From: CAYXAA01 sp964462985
GTDB taxonomy: Bacteria; Pseudomonadota; Alphaproteobacteria; Rhizobiales; Stappiaceae
Length of the DNA stretch: 64,000 nt
Direction: 5' to 3'
Assembly: GCA_964462985.1 (NCBI GenBank)
Contig: CAYXAA010000001.1
Location: 186,001 to 250,000 of the forward strand
Shown: positions 35,310 through 43,980 of the stretch, one piece after another
How positions within the stretch are numbered: the stretch's first letter is position 1
Layout: every line of letters begins with the position of its first letter
Made by a program: the position numbers and the translations under genes
Notes under the pieces: model-generated
Databases searched by the model: none
What the model was told of the DNA's origin: nothing
The model's input: the letters and a program-made list of their open reading frames with translations, nothing else

Positions 35310-36341
35310 CTAACCGCCTTCGAAGCCGGTGAGCACGTTGACGCAGTTCACGCCGAGCGCCTCAACCGCATATCCTCCTTCCATTACGAAGACGGTCGGC
35401 AGGCCGACCTTCGCAAGCCGCGCGCCAAGGCGCGAGAAGTCGTCGGAGACGAGCCGAAATTTGGAGATCGGATCGCGCTCGTAAGGGTCGAGGCCAAGAG
35501 ACACGATCAACGTGTCGGGCGAGAACGCCGCCACCTTGGCCAGCGCCGCTTCGAGCGCCTCCGACCAGATCGGCCAATCGGTGCCGAGCGGCAAAGGGAA
35601 GTTGGCGTTGAAGCCTTCGCCAGGCCCCACGCCCATCTCGTCGGCATGGCCCAGAAAATAGGGATACTCCTCCCGTGGATCGGCGTGCAGTGACAGAAAC
35701 AGCACGTCGTCGCGGTGGTAAAAGATCGCCTGCGTGCCATTGCCGTGATGGTAGTCGACGTCGAGTACGGCGATCCGCTCAGCGCCGGCGTCACGCATCC
35801 ATTGCGCGGCGATCGCGGCGTTGTTGAGGAAACAGTAGCCGCCGTAATAGTCTGCAGCAGCATGATGGCCCGGCGGCCGGCACAAAGCGAAGGCAGCACG
35901 CTCGCCGCCGCCCACCCGCTTCGCCGCTGTGAGCGCGCAATTGGCGGCGGCCCGCGCCGCGGCATAAGTGTGCTCGCCGATGGGTGTGCCGGCATCGAAC
36001 GAATAACGTCCGAGCAGTCCATCTATATGGTCGGGGACTGGATCGGGACGCAAGTGGCGCACGGGCCAGACGAAGGGAAAGGCCTCTCCTTCACGCCCGG
36101 CGTCGCTCCAGCGCTTCCAGAAGCGTTCGAGAAAATCGAGGTAGTCTTCGCTATGGACGCGGGCGAGCGGCGCGGTGCCGAAGTCCTCCGGCTCGAGGAT
36201 CTCGCCGAGACCGGTCGCCAGGATGCGGTCGCGCACGATCTCCGCCCGGGCCGGGATCTCCACAGCCGGCATCAGCCGCCCATCCGAAATTTCGTGCTTG
36301 GGATCGTGGGTGAGTTCGACCGGCGAAAAAAGTGTCTTCAT
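35310..36341 (-). CDS. Histone-deacetylase-fold (acetylpolyamine amidohydrolase-like) hydrolase
   Basis: A 343-residue zinc hydrolase of the arginase/deacetylase superfamily, class II HDAC/acetylpolyamine amidohydrolase type. Visible motifs are CRPPGHHA (tandem His), YCFLNNAAIAA, the metal-binding LDVDYHHGNGTQ (D-x-H), SLHADPREEYPY, SLGLDPYERDP (metal Asp) and VMEGGYA. The ATG at 36341 gives the family N-terminus MKTLFSPVELTHDPKHEI. A TTG at 36362 would overlap galM. It probably removes acetyl groups from polyamines or other small amines. It is 17 bp after galM. Confidence 0.88.
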   Translation of the reverse strand: MKTLFSPVELTHDPKHEISDGRLMPAVEIPARAEIVRDRILATGLGEILEPEDFGTAPLARVHSEDYLDFLERFWKRWSDAGREGEAFPFVWPVRHLRPDPVPDHIDGLLGRYSFDAGTPIGEHTYAAARAAANCALTAAKRVGGGERAAFALCRPPGHHAAADYYGGYCFLNNAAIAAQWMRDAGAERIAVLDVDYHHGNGTQAIFYHRDDVLFLSLHADPREEYPYFLGHADEMGVGPGEGFNANFPLPLGTDWPIWSEALEAALAKVAAFSPDTLIVSLGLDPYERDPISKFRLVSDDFSRLGARLAKVGLPTVFVMEGGYAVEALGVNCVNVLTGFEGG

Positions 36342-36358
36342 GGGCCCGCGGCGTCCGC

Positions 36359-37363
36359 TCAAAGAAATCGGTACTCGGTGATCTGACGGTAGGTTTCGCC
36401 CGGCCGCAAGACCGCATTGGTAAAATCGACATGGTTCGGGCTGTCCGGCCAGCGCTGCGGCTCAAGGCAAAGCCCTGCCGAGACCCCGTAGCGCCGGCCT
36501 TCGAGCCCCGGAACCGGGACGTCGAGCATGTAGCCGTCGTAGAACTGGAGCCCGGGCTCCGTGGTCCAGACCTCCATGCGCAAGCCAGAAACCGGTCCTT
36601 CGAGTGCGGCAGCGAAGCGCTGTTCCTCGGAAGGTGCGATGGTCGGACCGATGCAGAAATTGTGATCGTAGTGGACGCGGTCGTCGTCGGACCAGCGGAT
36701 TGGACGCATGTTGCGGAAGTCGAACGGGGTGCCGGTGACGGCCGCGATCTCGCCGGTCGGAATTGCCTCGGCGTCAACCGGAATGTAGCGTTCGGCCGCG
36801 ATCTGCAGGCGGTGGTCGAGCACGTCGTCCGCGTCGTCGAGGTTGAAGTAGCTGTGGTGTGCAAGATTCAACAACGTCGGCGTGTCGGTGGTGCCTTGGA
36901 GGCCGACCTGCAGCGCACCGGACGGCGTCAGCCGGTACCTGCAGGTCACCTCGACGCGGCCGGGATACCCTTCGTCACCGTTCTTCGCGGTGATGGCAAG
37001 CAGAACCGCATCGTCATGAAGTTCCACCAACTGCCAAACTCGCCGGCTGAAACCCCTGAAGCCGCCGTGCAGATGATGACGGTTCTTCTGGTTGAGGCTG
37101 AGCTGGTACTGATGCCCGTCAAGCGAGAAGCGGCCGTGGGCGATGCGGTTTGCGTAACGCCCGGCGATCGCGCCGAAATAGGGCGAATGCTGCAGGTAAT
37201 CCTCAAGCCGCTCCAGACCGAGCACGACCGGACGACCCGAGACGCGGAGGTCCCGCACCACAGCACCATAGTTCAGGACCTTCGCTTCGAGATTGCCTGC
37301 CGAAATCGTAAACTCCTGGACAGGCGTTCCGTCGTCCAGTGTCCCGAAAGCCCTGATCGTCAC
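36359..37363 (-). CDS. galM: Aldose 1-epimerase (mutarotase)
   Basis: Interconverts alpha and beta anomers of aldoses. The 334 residues, starting at a GTG with GGGAG 7 nt upstream, contain GRYANRIAHGRF, NRHHLHGGFRGF (the first His pair), NLAHHSYFNLDD (the catalytic His region), HYDHNFCI and the C-terminal EPGLQFYDGYML. The nearby ribokinase and XylB-like dehydrogenase suggest aldose catabolism. The deacetylase-fold gene follows at 17 bp. Confidence 0.95.
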   Translation of the reverse strand: MTIRAFGTLDDGTPVQEFTISAGNLEAKVLNYGAVVRDLRVSGRPVVLGLERLEDYLQHSPYFGAIAGRYANRIAHGRFSLDGHQYQLSLNQKNRHHLHGGFRGFSRRVWQLVELHDDAVLLAITAKNGDEGYPGRVEVTCRYRLTPSGALQVGLQGTTDTPTLLNLAHHSYFNLDDADDVLDHRLQIAAERYIPVDAEAIPTGEIAAVTGTPFDFRNMRPIRWSDDDRVHYDHNFCIGPTIAPSEEQRFAAALEGPVSGLRMEVWTTEPGLQFYDGYMLDVPVPGLEGRRYGVSAGLCLEPQRWPDSPNHVDFTNAVLRPGETYRQITEYRFL

Positions 37364-37460
37364 CGCAATTCTCCCGAAGCCGTTATCCGCACGCTTCGTT
37401 TCGGATTACCACGGCGGACGGAATCGGCAAGCAATGCTTCAATGGCTGATGCTTGGAAGG

Positions 37461-37982
37461 CTATTGTACGAGACGCATAGTGCGGCCACGGATATCAACG
37501 GTCGATAGCCGGGCGAGCGCCGACATGCCGACCAGGGTGATGCGGAGCGCACCTTCAGGAAGGACCATTGCCTCGACGTCGTTGAGCCGGATGGTACCGA
37601 GACGCAGGTCTCGAAGCCTCACTCGCGCCGCCTTTACCGTACCATTTGCCGTGCCGACCGGAACCGTATAGTCGGCCGGCAGTGGGCGGATCCCGGCCGC
37701 TGCCGCTGCCTCATGTGGCAGGGCGACCGTCGAGGCACCTGTGTCGATCATGGCCTCGACGGCCCGACCGTTCACCTGGATCTGGGTGTAGTAGTGGCCA
37801 TTGCCTGCGGCACGCAGCACGAGCGTCCGTCCAATTCGGTCGGACGCACCGCCCGGCGCCATGCTTTCTCCCGGCTGAAGCAACGCGACAACAATGGGGT
37901 GCCGGATCGCCTGCATCGCCAGGTCCGGACCGAACACGGCTGTTCCGAGCACGACAAGGAGGATCAGCACGTAGCGCGCCAT
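37461..37982 (-). CDS. Retropepsin-like clan AA aspartic protease (TIGR02281 type)
   Basis: A 173-residue membrane-anchored protein with an N-terminal hydrophobic helix (about 3-22) and a single retropepsin-like domain (about 70-170). The active-site sequence is AMIDTGASTVALP, and MVLPEGALRITLVGMSALARL is the hydrophobic psi-loop end of the fold. It is expected to work as a homodimer on the periplasmic face. GGAG 7 nt upstream fixes the ATG at 37982. An upstream ATG at 38066 lacks a site and overlaps the ribokinase leader region. The substrate is unknown. Confidence 0.87.
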   Translation of the reverse strand: MARYVLILLVVLGTAVFGPDLAMQAIRHPIVVALLQPGESMAPGGASDRIGRTLVLRAAGNGHYYTQIQVNGRAVEAMIDTGASTVALPHEAAAAAGIRPLPADYTVPVGTANGTVKAARVRLRDLRLGTIRLNDVEAMVLPEGALRITLVGMSALARLSTVDIRGRTMRLVQ

Positions 37983-38078
37983 GAAAAAACTCCAGTCCGC
38001 CGCGACCATGGTACCGCAACGACGTTTCAAGCGTCGCACGGGGGAGTTAGCATCGCGTGAAGCCACGGCGCGCCGCGG

Positions 38079-39014
38079 CTAGCGACCGGGAGGCGGCGGG
38101 CCGACTACAGCGGGTTCAAGCTGGTCAGCGAGCTCTGCGATCGCCGACGCCGTTGGAGCACTCGACTGAGCGCCGGTCGCCGTGGTGGCGAGCCCGCCGG
38201 CGGCCGAACCCTCCGCAAGCGCCCGACCGATCCCCGCGCCGCGATCGAGAGCCGCAGCCAGAGCGCCGACGAAGGCATCTCCGGCTCCCGTCGTGTCGAC
38301 CACCGACACCTGTGCTGCCGGCACGCGCCAAACGATGTTGCCGCGCCGCGCGACCAACCCGGCTCCGCCAAGGGTCACGATGGCCAGACGGTCCGGTCCG
38401 GCCAGTGCGGAAAGGCAGTCTTCCGAGGTCTTCGCGATCGTTCCGCGCTCTGCGGCAACCTCCTGTGCCTCGGCCTCATTGGCGACGACGATGTCCACTT
38501 GGTCGATCAGAGCCGACACGCCGCCGCCGCCAGAGGGCGCGGCGTTGAGCAGGATGCGGGCGCCGATTGCCCGCGCGCGCTCGACCGCCTCCGCGATCGG
38601 GTCCAGGGCAAGCTCGCGCTGAAGCACCAGCAGATCGCTTGCATTAAGTCGGCCGTCGAGCCAGTCGGCCGCAACCCGGGCATTGACCCCGCTTGCGCAC
38701 ATGATGAGGTTCTCCGCCGCAGCGTCGACGCCGATCATGGCAACACCGGTCGCGCCGGGGAGGCGCCGGACACCGGAGAGATCGACACCGGCGTCGCGCA
38801 GGCCCGCCAGCGCCGGCTCGGCGAAACTGTCATCGCCGACCGCACCGATCATTGCCACCTGGGCGCCGGCGCGCGCTGCGGCAAGCGCCTGGTTGGCCCC
38901 CTTGCCGCCCGGAAAGGTCTGGCAATCGGGACCGACCACCGTCTCACCGGGCCGCGGCAGCCGCGGCAGGGCAACGACCAGGTCGAGATTGATCGAACCG
39001 AAAACAACGATCAC
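38079..39014 (-). CDS. rbsK: Ribokinase
   Basis: A PfkB-family sugar kinase, 311 residues from a GTG start. It has the N-terminal FGSINLDLVVALPRLPRPGET, the substrate box GGKGANQALAAARAG (about 37-51), the lid and the C-terminal signature DTTGAGDAFVGAL (catalytic Asp). It phosphorylates ribose, or possibly deoxyribose, to the 5-phosphate. This could connect to the nucleoside pathway further along the strand, but no ribose transporter is adjacent. A terminator-like hairpin separates it from the upstream SDR gene. Confidence 0.92.
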   Translation of the reverse strand: MIVVFGSINLDLVVALPRLPRPGETVVGPDCQTFPGGKGANQALAAARAGAQVAMIGAVGDDSFAEPALAGLRDAGVDLSGVRRLPGATGVAMIGVDAAAENLIMCASGVNARVAADWLDGRLNASDLLVLQRELALDPIAEAVERARAIGARILLNAAPSGGGGVSALIDQVDIVVANEAEAQEVAAERGTIAKTSEDCLSALAGPDRLAIVTLGGAGLVARRGNIVWRVPAAQVSVVDTTGAGDAFVGALAAALDRGAGIGRALAEGSAAGGLATTATGAQSSAPTASAIAELADQLEPAVVGPPPPGR

Positions 39015-39050
39015 CGCACTCGTCTCCGCGTGCCGATTTCAAAAGCAGAA

Positions 39051-39073
39051 CGCCCCGCGATGTAAGCGGGGCG
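39051..39073 (-). terminator. Intrinsic terminator after the SDR gene
   Basis: A perfect 8-bp GC stem (CGCCCCGC and GCGGGGCG, 7-nt loop) is followed on the minus strand by TTCTGCTTTT. It lies 38 bp after the SDR stop and 37 bp before rbsK, so it likely ends SDR transcription. Confidence 0.6.
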
Positions 39074-39110
39074 CCGGCAAAAGGGCAATCGCGAAGAGAT
39101 ATTTCTGCCG

Positions 39111-39875
39111 TCACACCCAGCCGCCGTCGACGATATAGCTCTGGTTGGTGCACGCTGACGCCTCGTCTGAGGCGAAGAACAGAACGACCCGGGCGATGTC
39201 GTCGGGATAGAGCTTGCGCTTCAGGCACTGCCGGGTCATCAGCTCCTTCTCGCCCTCCTCGTCGAGCCAGAGCGCAATCTGCCGCTCCGTCAGGATCCAT
39301 CCCGGTGCGATCGAGTTGACGCGGATGTTATCCGGGCCGAAATCCCGGGCGAGCGAGCGGGTCAGGCCGAGCACGGCGGATTTCGCCGCAGTATAGCAGG
39401 CCATGCCCCCCTGGCCGATCATCCACGACACCGAGCCCATATTGATGATCGAGCCGTTTCCGGCCTTCTGCATATCGGGGATCACCGCCTTGGCAGCGAA
39501 AAACTGGTGCTTGATGTTCACCGCAATGCGCTGGTCGAAGTAGTCCGGGGTGATATCAAGAAATGCGTGACGCTCGTCGTGCGCAGCGTTGTTTACAAGC
39601 ACCGTGATCGGACCCAGCGCTTCGCGAACCCGGCCAATTGCCGTTTCCATCGCCGCGATGTCGGTCAGGTCCGTCTTCTCGAAATGCACCGTCGCACCCG
39701 CGGCGGTAAGCTCGGCAACGAGCCTTTCCGACGGCTCGTCGGCAATGTCGAGAAACCCGATTCTCGAGCTCTGTGCCGCAAAATGGCGGACGATCTCCGC
39801 GCCGATGCCGCTGCCGCCGCCTGTCACCAGAACCACGCGGTCCTTCAGACTCGGGTAAATCGCTCCATACTGCAC
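39111..39875 (-). CDS. SDR-family aldose dehydrogenase, similar to Caulobacter XylB
   Basis: A 254-residue short-chain dehydrogenase. The GTG start at 39875 has GGGGAG 6 nt upstream and gives the N-terminus MQYGAIYPSLKDRVVLVTGG. The cofactor loop is TGGGSGIG, with LDIAD after strand 2 (Asp favours NAD). NNAAHDERH, the catalytic Ser in NMGSVSW and the YTAAK Tyr-Lys pair follow. From memory it resembles Caulobacter crescentus D-xylose dehydrogenase XylB closely (AIYPSLK, NNA-DDRH, ASDDAS-CTG at the end). It probably oxidises an aldose to its lactone. galM nearby fits. A hairpin terminator follows. Confidence 0.83.
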   Translation of the reverse strand: MQYGAIYPSLKDRVVLVTGGGSGIGAEIVRHFAAQSSRIGFLDIADEPSERLVAELTAAGATVHFEKTDLTDIAAMETAIGRVREALGPITVLVNNAAHDERHAFLDITPDYFDQRIAVNIKHQFFAAKAVIPDMQKAGNGSIINMGSVSWMIGQGGMACYTAAKSAVLGLTRSLARDFGPDNIRVNSIAPGWILTERQIALWLDEEGEKELMTRQCLKRKLYPDDIARVVLFFASDEASACTNQSYIVDGGWV

Positions 39876-40022
39876 GTGTCTCTCCCCTTCCCGTTCGCCG
39901 CAGCCATTCGGCTTCGGACCACCCGGTGCGGCCGCGTTCGAGGATCGATATTTAATTCCGTTTCCGAATTTAATCCAGCCAAACACACCCTCAAAAGCTC
40001 TATTCTGGTGACGGGCACTGGC

Positions 40023-40652
40023 TTACTTGGTGCCGTACATTCGATCTCCTGCGTCGCCGAGACCTGGCACAATGTAGCCGTGGTCATTGAGGTGATCGTC
40101 GATCGCAGCGGCAAAGATGTGAACATCCGGGTGGGCAGCGTTGAATTTCTCGACCCCTTCGGGAGCAGCGAGCAGACAGAGGAAGCGAATGTTCGATGCG
40201 CCGCGGTCCTTCAGTCGCTGCACTGCGGCAATCGCCGAATTGGCAGTGGCGAGCATCGGATCAACCACGATGACCAGGCGCTCGGCGAGATCTTCCGGCG
40301 CCTTGAAGTAGTACTCGACCGGCGTCAGCGTCTCGGGATCGCGGTAGAGGCCGATATGGGCAACGCGCGCCGCCGGCACCAGGTCGAGCATACCTTCGAG
40401 CAGTCCGTTGCCCGCGCGAAGGATGGAGGCGAAGACGAGCTTTTTGCCGTCGATCACGGGGGCATCCATAGCCGTGAGCGGTGTTTCGATCGATATCGTC
40501 GTGATCGGCAGGTCACGCGTCACCTCGTACGTGAGAAGCAGGGAGATTTCGCGTAGCAGACGCCGGAAACCCTGTGTCGACGTCTCCTTCTTGCGCATGT
40601 GAGTCAGCTTATGCTGCACCAGCGGATGATTGATGACGGTCGCACCTGCCAT
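40023..40652 (-). CDS. upp: Uracil phosphoribosyltransferase
   Basis: Salvages uracil to UMP with PRPP. The ATG at 40652 (GAGG 6 nt upstream) gives the standard 209 residues. Motifs: SILRAGNGLLEGM, the PRPP loop VVDPMLATANSA, and the C-terminal uracil-binding YIVPGLGDAGDRMYGTK. It is the last gene of the nucleoside cluster, 182 bp after add on the same strand. It recycles uracil released from uridine or deoxyuridine by the upstream enzymes. Confidence 0.97.
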   Translation of the reverse strand: MAGATVINHPLVQHKLTHMRKKETSTQGFRRLLREISLLLTYEVTRDLPITTISIETPLTAMDAPVIDGKKLVFASILRAGNGLLEGMLDLVPAARVAHIGLYRDPETLTPVEYYFKAPEDLAERLVIVVDPMLATANSAIAAVQRLKDRGASNIRFLCLLAAPEGVEKFNAAHPDVHIFAAAIDDHLNDHGYIVPGLGDAGDRMYGTK

Positions 40653-40834
40653 GGTCTGCCTCGCTTCTTGTCTCGTCGCCTTAGCGCCTTGCGGAGCTCT
40701 TTCACCCAAAGCACTTTCTTCGCTCGATGTGCCATCTATGACCAGCCCCACCGAGCAGGAAGCCAACTTGGAAGGTGTCATCCGGCACAGTTATCCCCGA
40801 CACATGAGCGACAAGAAGTAGCCGCGGCGGGCGG

Positions 40835-41836
40835 TCACAGTGCGGCGGGGACGCCGAGCTTTGCGAGGAGGCGCGCCCGAGTCGCCTCGTCGCAGAACGC
40901 CGCCTCGATCGCCGTGCGCGTGATGGCGCGTTGCACGTCCGCCGTCCAGCCGAAGGTCGCCGAACAGGTGGCGTACTCGTGGCCCAACGTTGTCCGGAAA
41001 TAGGGCGGGTCATCGGAGTTCAGCGTGATGCGGCAGCCGGCGCGGCGCAATAGGTTAACGGGGTGGAAGCGCAGGTTGGTGTAGAGACCGAGCGCAATGT
41101 TGGAAGCGGGGCAGACCTCCAGGACCACGCCCTCGGCGGCAATGCGTTCGACCAGCTTGCGGTCCTCGATCGCCCTGACGCCGTGGCCGATCCGGTTGAC
41201 GCGCAGGAAATCGAGCGCGGCGGTCACGCTTTCCGGTCCGCCGAATTCGCCGGCATGGGCGGTGATGCCGAGCCCTGCCTCCGCCGCCATGCGGAAGGCG
41301 CGGCTGAAGTTTGCCGGATGGCCCTCGCGCTCGTCGCCGGCGAGGCCGAAGCCGGTGACGAGCGGATGCGGCTGACTGATCGCCTGAACCGCCGCCTGCT
41401 CGACGGCGCGCGAGCCGAAGTGGCGCACACCAGTCACGATCATTCGGCACTCGATCCCGGTCGCGACCCGTGCGCGCTCGACCCCGAGCGCCAGGCCTGC
41501 AATATAGTCGCCGTAGCCCAGCCCGCAGGCCGCCGCGTGATCGGGCGAAATCGTCAGCTCGGCGTAGATCACCGCCTCGGCGGCAAGCATGCGCAGATAG
41601 GTCTCCGCCAGAAGCGCATAGTCCTCTGGGGTCCGGAACACCGAACTCGCCCGGTCGTATGCGGCAAGAAACGAGGTGAAGTCATGCCAGGCGAAGCGCC
41701 CCTCCTCGTCGAACAGGCCGGTGAGATCGATGCCGCGCCTGGCGCCGAGCCGCCGCACCAGGTCGGCCGGTGCCGCCCCTTCGATGTGGACGTGGAGCTC
41801 TGCCTTGGGAATGGCGACCTTCAGGGCTTCGGGCAT
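40835..41836 (-). CDS. add: Adenosine deaminase
   Basis: Zinc amidohydrolase converting (deoxy)adenosine to (deoxy)inosine. The 333 residues show the metal pair ELHVHIEGA (His-x-His), GFGLAGDERE, AHAGEFGG (His and catalytic Glu), RIGHGVRAIED and LNSDDPPYF (the Asp pair). The product feeds purine nucleoside phosphorylase encoded upstream in the same operon. It begins 7 bp after the dioxygenase gene. Adenine-deaminase-like relatives exist, but the operon favours the nucleoside. Confidence 0.92.
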   Translation of the reverse strand: MPEALKVAIPKAELHVHIEGAAPADLVRRLGARRGIDLTGLFDEEGRFAWHDFTSFLAAYDRASSVFRTPEDYALLAETYLRMLAAEAVIYAELTISPDHAAACGLGYGDYIAGLALGVERARVATGIECRMIVTGVRHFGSRAVEQAAVQAISQPHPLVTGFGLAGDEREGHPANFSRAFRMAAEAGLGITAHAGEFGGPESVTAALDFLRVNRIGHGVRAIEDRKLVERIAAEGVVLEVCPASNIALGLYTNLRFHPVNLLRRAGCRITLNSDDPPYFRTTLGHEYATCSATFGWTADVQRAITRTAIEAAFCDEATRARLLAKLGVPAAL

Positions 41837-41843
41837 GGAGTTG

Positions 41844-42710
41844 TCAGAACCCCCGCATCGGCCTGTCGGTGGAGCGCTTCAGCCAATTGTCCGGTGACCA
41901 GGCCGCCGCGCCGTCGACCAGGTGCAACGCATAGGCGTGGCGCGACCGGTCGGACCGGTTCGGCGCCGATTTGTGCGGCACCAGGCCGTGGAGGATCACG
42001 AGCGTGCCCTTAGGAGCCAGAAGCGGAACATCCCTGCCGGAAAATGGCGTGCCGTCGAGGGTTTCCATGATCAGCGCGGTGCCGTCGTATCGGAACCGGC
42101 GGCGCAATGGGCCACGATGGCCTCCGGGAATACCGTAGAGACCCCCATTGGTCTCATCGGCGTCCTCAAGCGCAAACCAGAACCCCGTGCAGCTGAGCGG
42201 CTCGGTGTGCAGAAACGTGGAATCCTGATGACAATCGACCTCGCCACCGATGTGTGGCGGCTTGAAGATGTACATCGACTGGGCAAGCAGCGGGTCGACG
42301 AGGCCGAGGTCGGCGGCGGTGCGCTTCAGCCTCGGATCGCGGGAGAAGGCGCTAAAGACCGGATCAAGATCATGCAGGGCATGACCGACCTTGTTCAGCG
42401 CCTCGTGCTTCGGCTTGGTCAGCCGCCCGTCGGCATCGAACGCCTCCGCCTCGAAGAAGAAGTGGATCTGGTCGCCACTTTCGCGGAAATAAAGATCGCG
42501 GGCATGGGACTGAGCCGCTGTCTCGAACACCGAGGTCTCTGATGGGTCGAACTCGTCGATCAGACGGCGGATGCGCTGGCGCAGGGCGTCGCAATCGGAC
42601 GCGCTCTTGTAGTCCCGCAGCACGAGAAAGCCGTCCTCGGCATAAGCTTCCTTCATGGCGTCGGTAAGCGACCCGTCGGCGGTCGCTGTGAAGCACCGGG
42701 CAGGTATCAT
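41844..42710 (-). CDS. PhyH-family Fe(II)/2-oxoglutarate dioxygenase in the nucleoside operon
   Basis: A 288-residue protein of the phytanoyl-CoA dioxygenase superfamily. The double-stranded beta-helix carries a plausible iron site, His and Asp in VDCHQDSTFLH (about residue 165-175) and a distal His in LHGLVPHKSAPN, with Arg in SDRSRHAYALHLVDG for 2-oxoglutarate. The ATG at 42710 has GAGAGG 5 nt upstream and overlaps the deoB stop by 4 bp. add follows after 7 bp. This is tight placement inside a purely nucleoside-catabolic operon, so a nucleoside or nucleobase substrate is a reasonable inference. No family annotation proves it. Confidence 0.85.
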   Translation of the reverse strand: MIPARCFTATADGSLTDAMKEAYAEDGFLVLRDYKSASDCDALRQRIRRLIDEFDPSETSVFETAAQSHARDLYFRESGDQIHFFFEAEAFDADGRLTKPKHEALNKVGHALHDLDPVFSAFSRDPRLKRTAADLGLVDPLLAQSMYIFKPPHIGGEVDCHQDSTFLHTEPLSCTGFWFALEDADETNGGLYGIPGGHRGPLRRRFRYDGTALIMETLDGTPFSGRDVPLLAPKGTLVILHGLVPHKSAPNRSDRSRHAYALHLVDGAAAWSPDNWLKRSTDRPMRGF

Positions 42711-43951
42711 CGTGCCTCTCCCACGGTTCTGGTCAGAAAGCTCGTTCCGTGCCTGCCCGGGGCGATCCCGAGATGGTCCGCAATGGTCTCGCCGATGTCG
42801 GCGTAGGTCGATCTCACTCCGATGGATCCGGAAGGCAGACCCGGTCCATAGGCCAGCACCGGCACATTCTCGCGGGTGTGATCGGTTCCGCGCCATGTCG
42901 GATCGCAGCCATGGTCGGCGGTCAGCACCAGGAGGTCGCCGGACCGCAGCTTTGCCATCATCTGCGGCAGCCGGCGATCGAATGCTTCGAGCGCCGCGGC
43001 GTAACCTGCGACGTCGCGTCGGTGGCCCCAGAGGGAATCAAAGTCGATGAAGTTGGAGAACACCAGGTCGCCATCGCCTGCCAGGTCGATCGCCTCCAGC
43101 GTCCTGTCGAACAGCGCCTCGTTGCCAGCTCCCTTCAGAACCTTCGTGACGCCGCGATGGGCGAAGATATCACCGATCTTGCCAACGCCGATCACTGTCC
43201 GGCCGGCGGCCGTCAAGCGGTCGAGCAGCGTCGGCTCCGGCGGGGGCACGGCATAGTCACGCCGGTTGGCGGTGCGCTCGAAACTGCTGGAGTCATCGCC
43301 GACGAAGGGCCGCGCTATCACGCGGCCGATTCTGAGCGGATCGACCAGTTCGCGCACGATCGCGCACAGGCGATAAAGCCGCTCCAGCCCGAAATGCTCT
43401 TCGTGGGCGGCAATCTGGAACACGCTGTCGGCCGAGGTGTAGCAGATCGGCTTGCCGGTCCGAATGTGCTCCTCGCCGAGTTCCTCGATGATCACCGTGC
43501 CCGACGCATGCTTGTTGCCGAGGATGCCGGGCAGTTCGGCCCGCTCGATGATCGCATCTGTCAGTGCCTTGGGAAAACACGGCACGGTCTCGGGAAAGTA
43601 GCCCCAGTCGAACGTGACCGGAACGCCGGCAATCTCCCAGTGGCCCGAGGGCGTGTCCTTGCCCTTGGAGATCTCGCGGGCACAGCCGTAAAGTCCCATT
43701 GGCGCGCGGGTGTCATCAAGGCCGGCCGCACGGTGGCCGGTCGAGATTTCCGATGCTGCCCCGAGGCCGAGCCGATCCAGGTTCGGCAGGTTCAGGGGCC
43801 CGGCACGCAGGCCCGGTCTGTCGGCGTCGCCCGCGGCGCAGGCCGCTGCAATGTGACCCAGCGTGTCGGAACCCGCGTCGCCAAAGGCGGCGGCATCATC
43901 CGCCCCGCCAACGCCAAAACTGTCGAGCACGCAAAGTATCGCCCGTGGCAT
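42707..43951 (-). CDS. deoB: Phosphopentomutase
   Basis: Converts (deoxy)ribose 1-phosphate to the 5-phosphate. The 414 residues of the alkaline-phosphatase-superfamily fold have metal sites in LCVLDSFGVGGADDAA, NFIDFDSLWGHRRD and LTADHGCDPTWRGTDHTRE. The ATG at 43951 gives the conserved MPRAILCVLDSFG start and has AAGGA upstream. An ATG at 43984 overlapping deoA (ATGA) is an alternative start. It links DeoA and purine nucleoside phosphorylase to DeoC. Confidence 0.95.
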   Translation of the reverse strand: MPRAILCVLDSFGVGGADDAAAFGDAGSDTLGHIAAACAAGDADRPGLRAGPLNLPNLDRLGLGAASEISTGHRAAGLDDTRAPMGLYGCAREISKGKDTPSGHWEIAGVPVTFDWGYFPETVPCFPKALTDAIIERAELPGILGNKHASGTVIIEELGEEHIRTGKPICYTSADSVFQIAAHEEHFGLERLYRLCAIVRELVDPLRIGRVIARPFVGDDSSSFERTANRRDYAVPPPEPTLLDRLTAAGRTVIGVGKIGDIFAHRGVTKVLKGAGNEALFDRTLEAIDLAGDGDLVFSNFIDFDSLWGHRRDVAGYAAALEAFDRRLPQMMAKLRSGDLLVLTADHGCDPTWRGTDHTRENVPVLAYGPGLPSGSIGVRSTYADIGETIADHLGIAPGRHGTSFLTRTVGEAR

Positions 43952-43980
43952 GTGTTGCCGTTCCTTGCCCGCCGCCGGCG

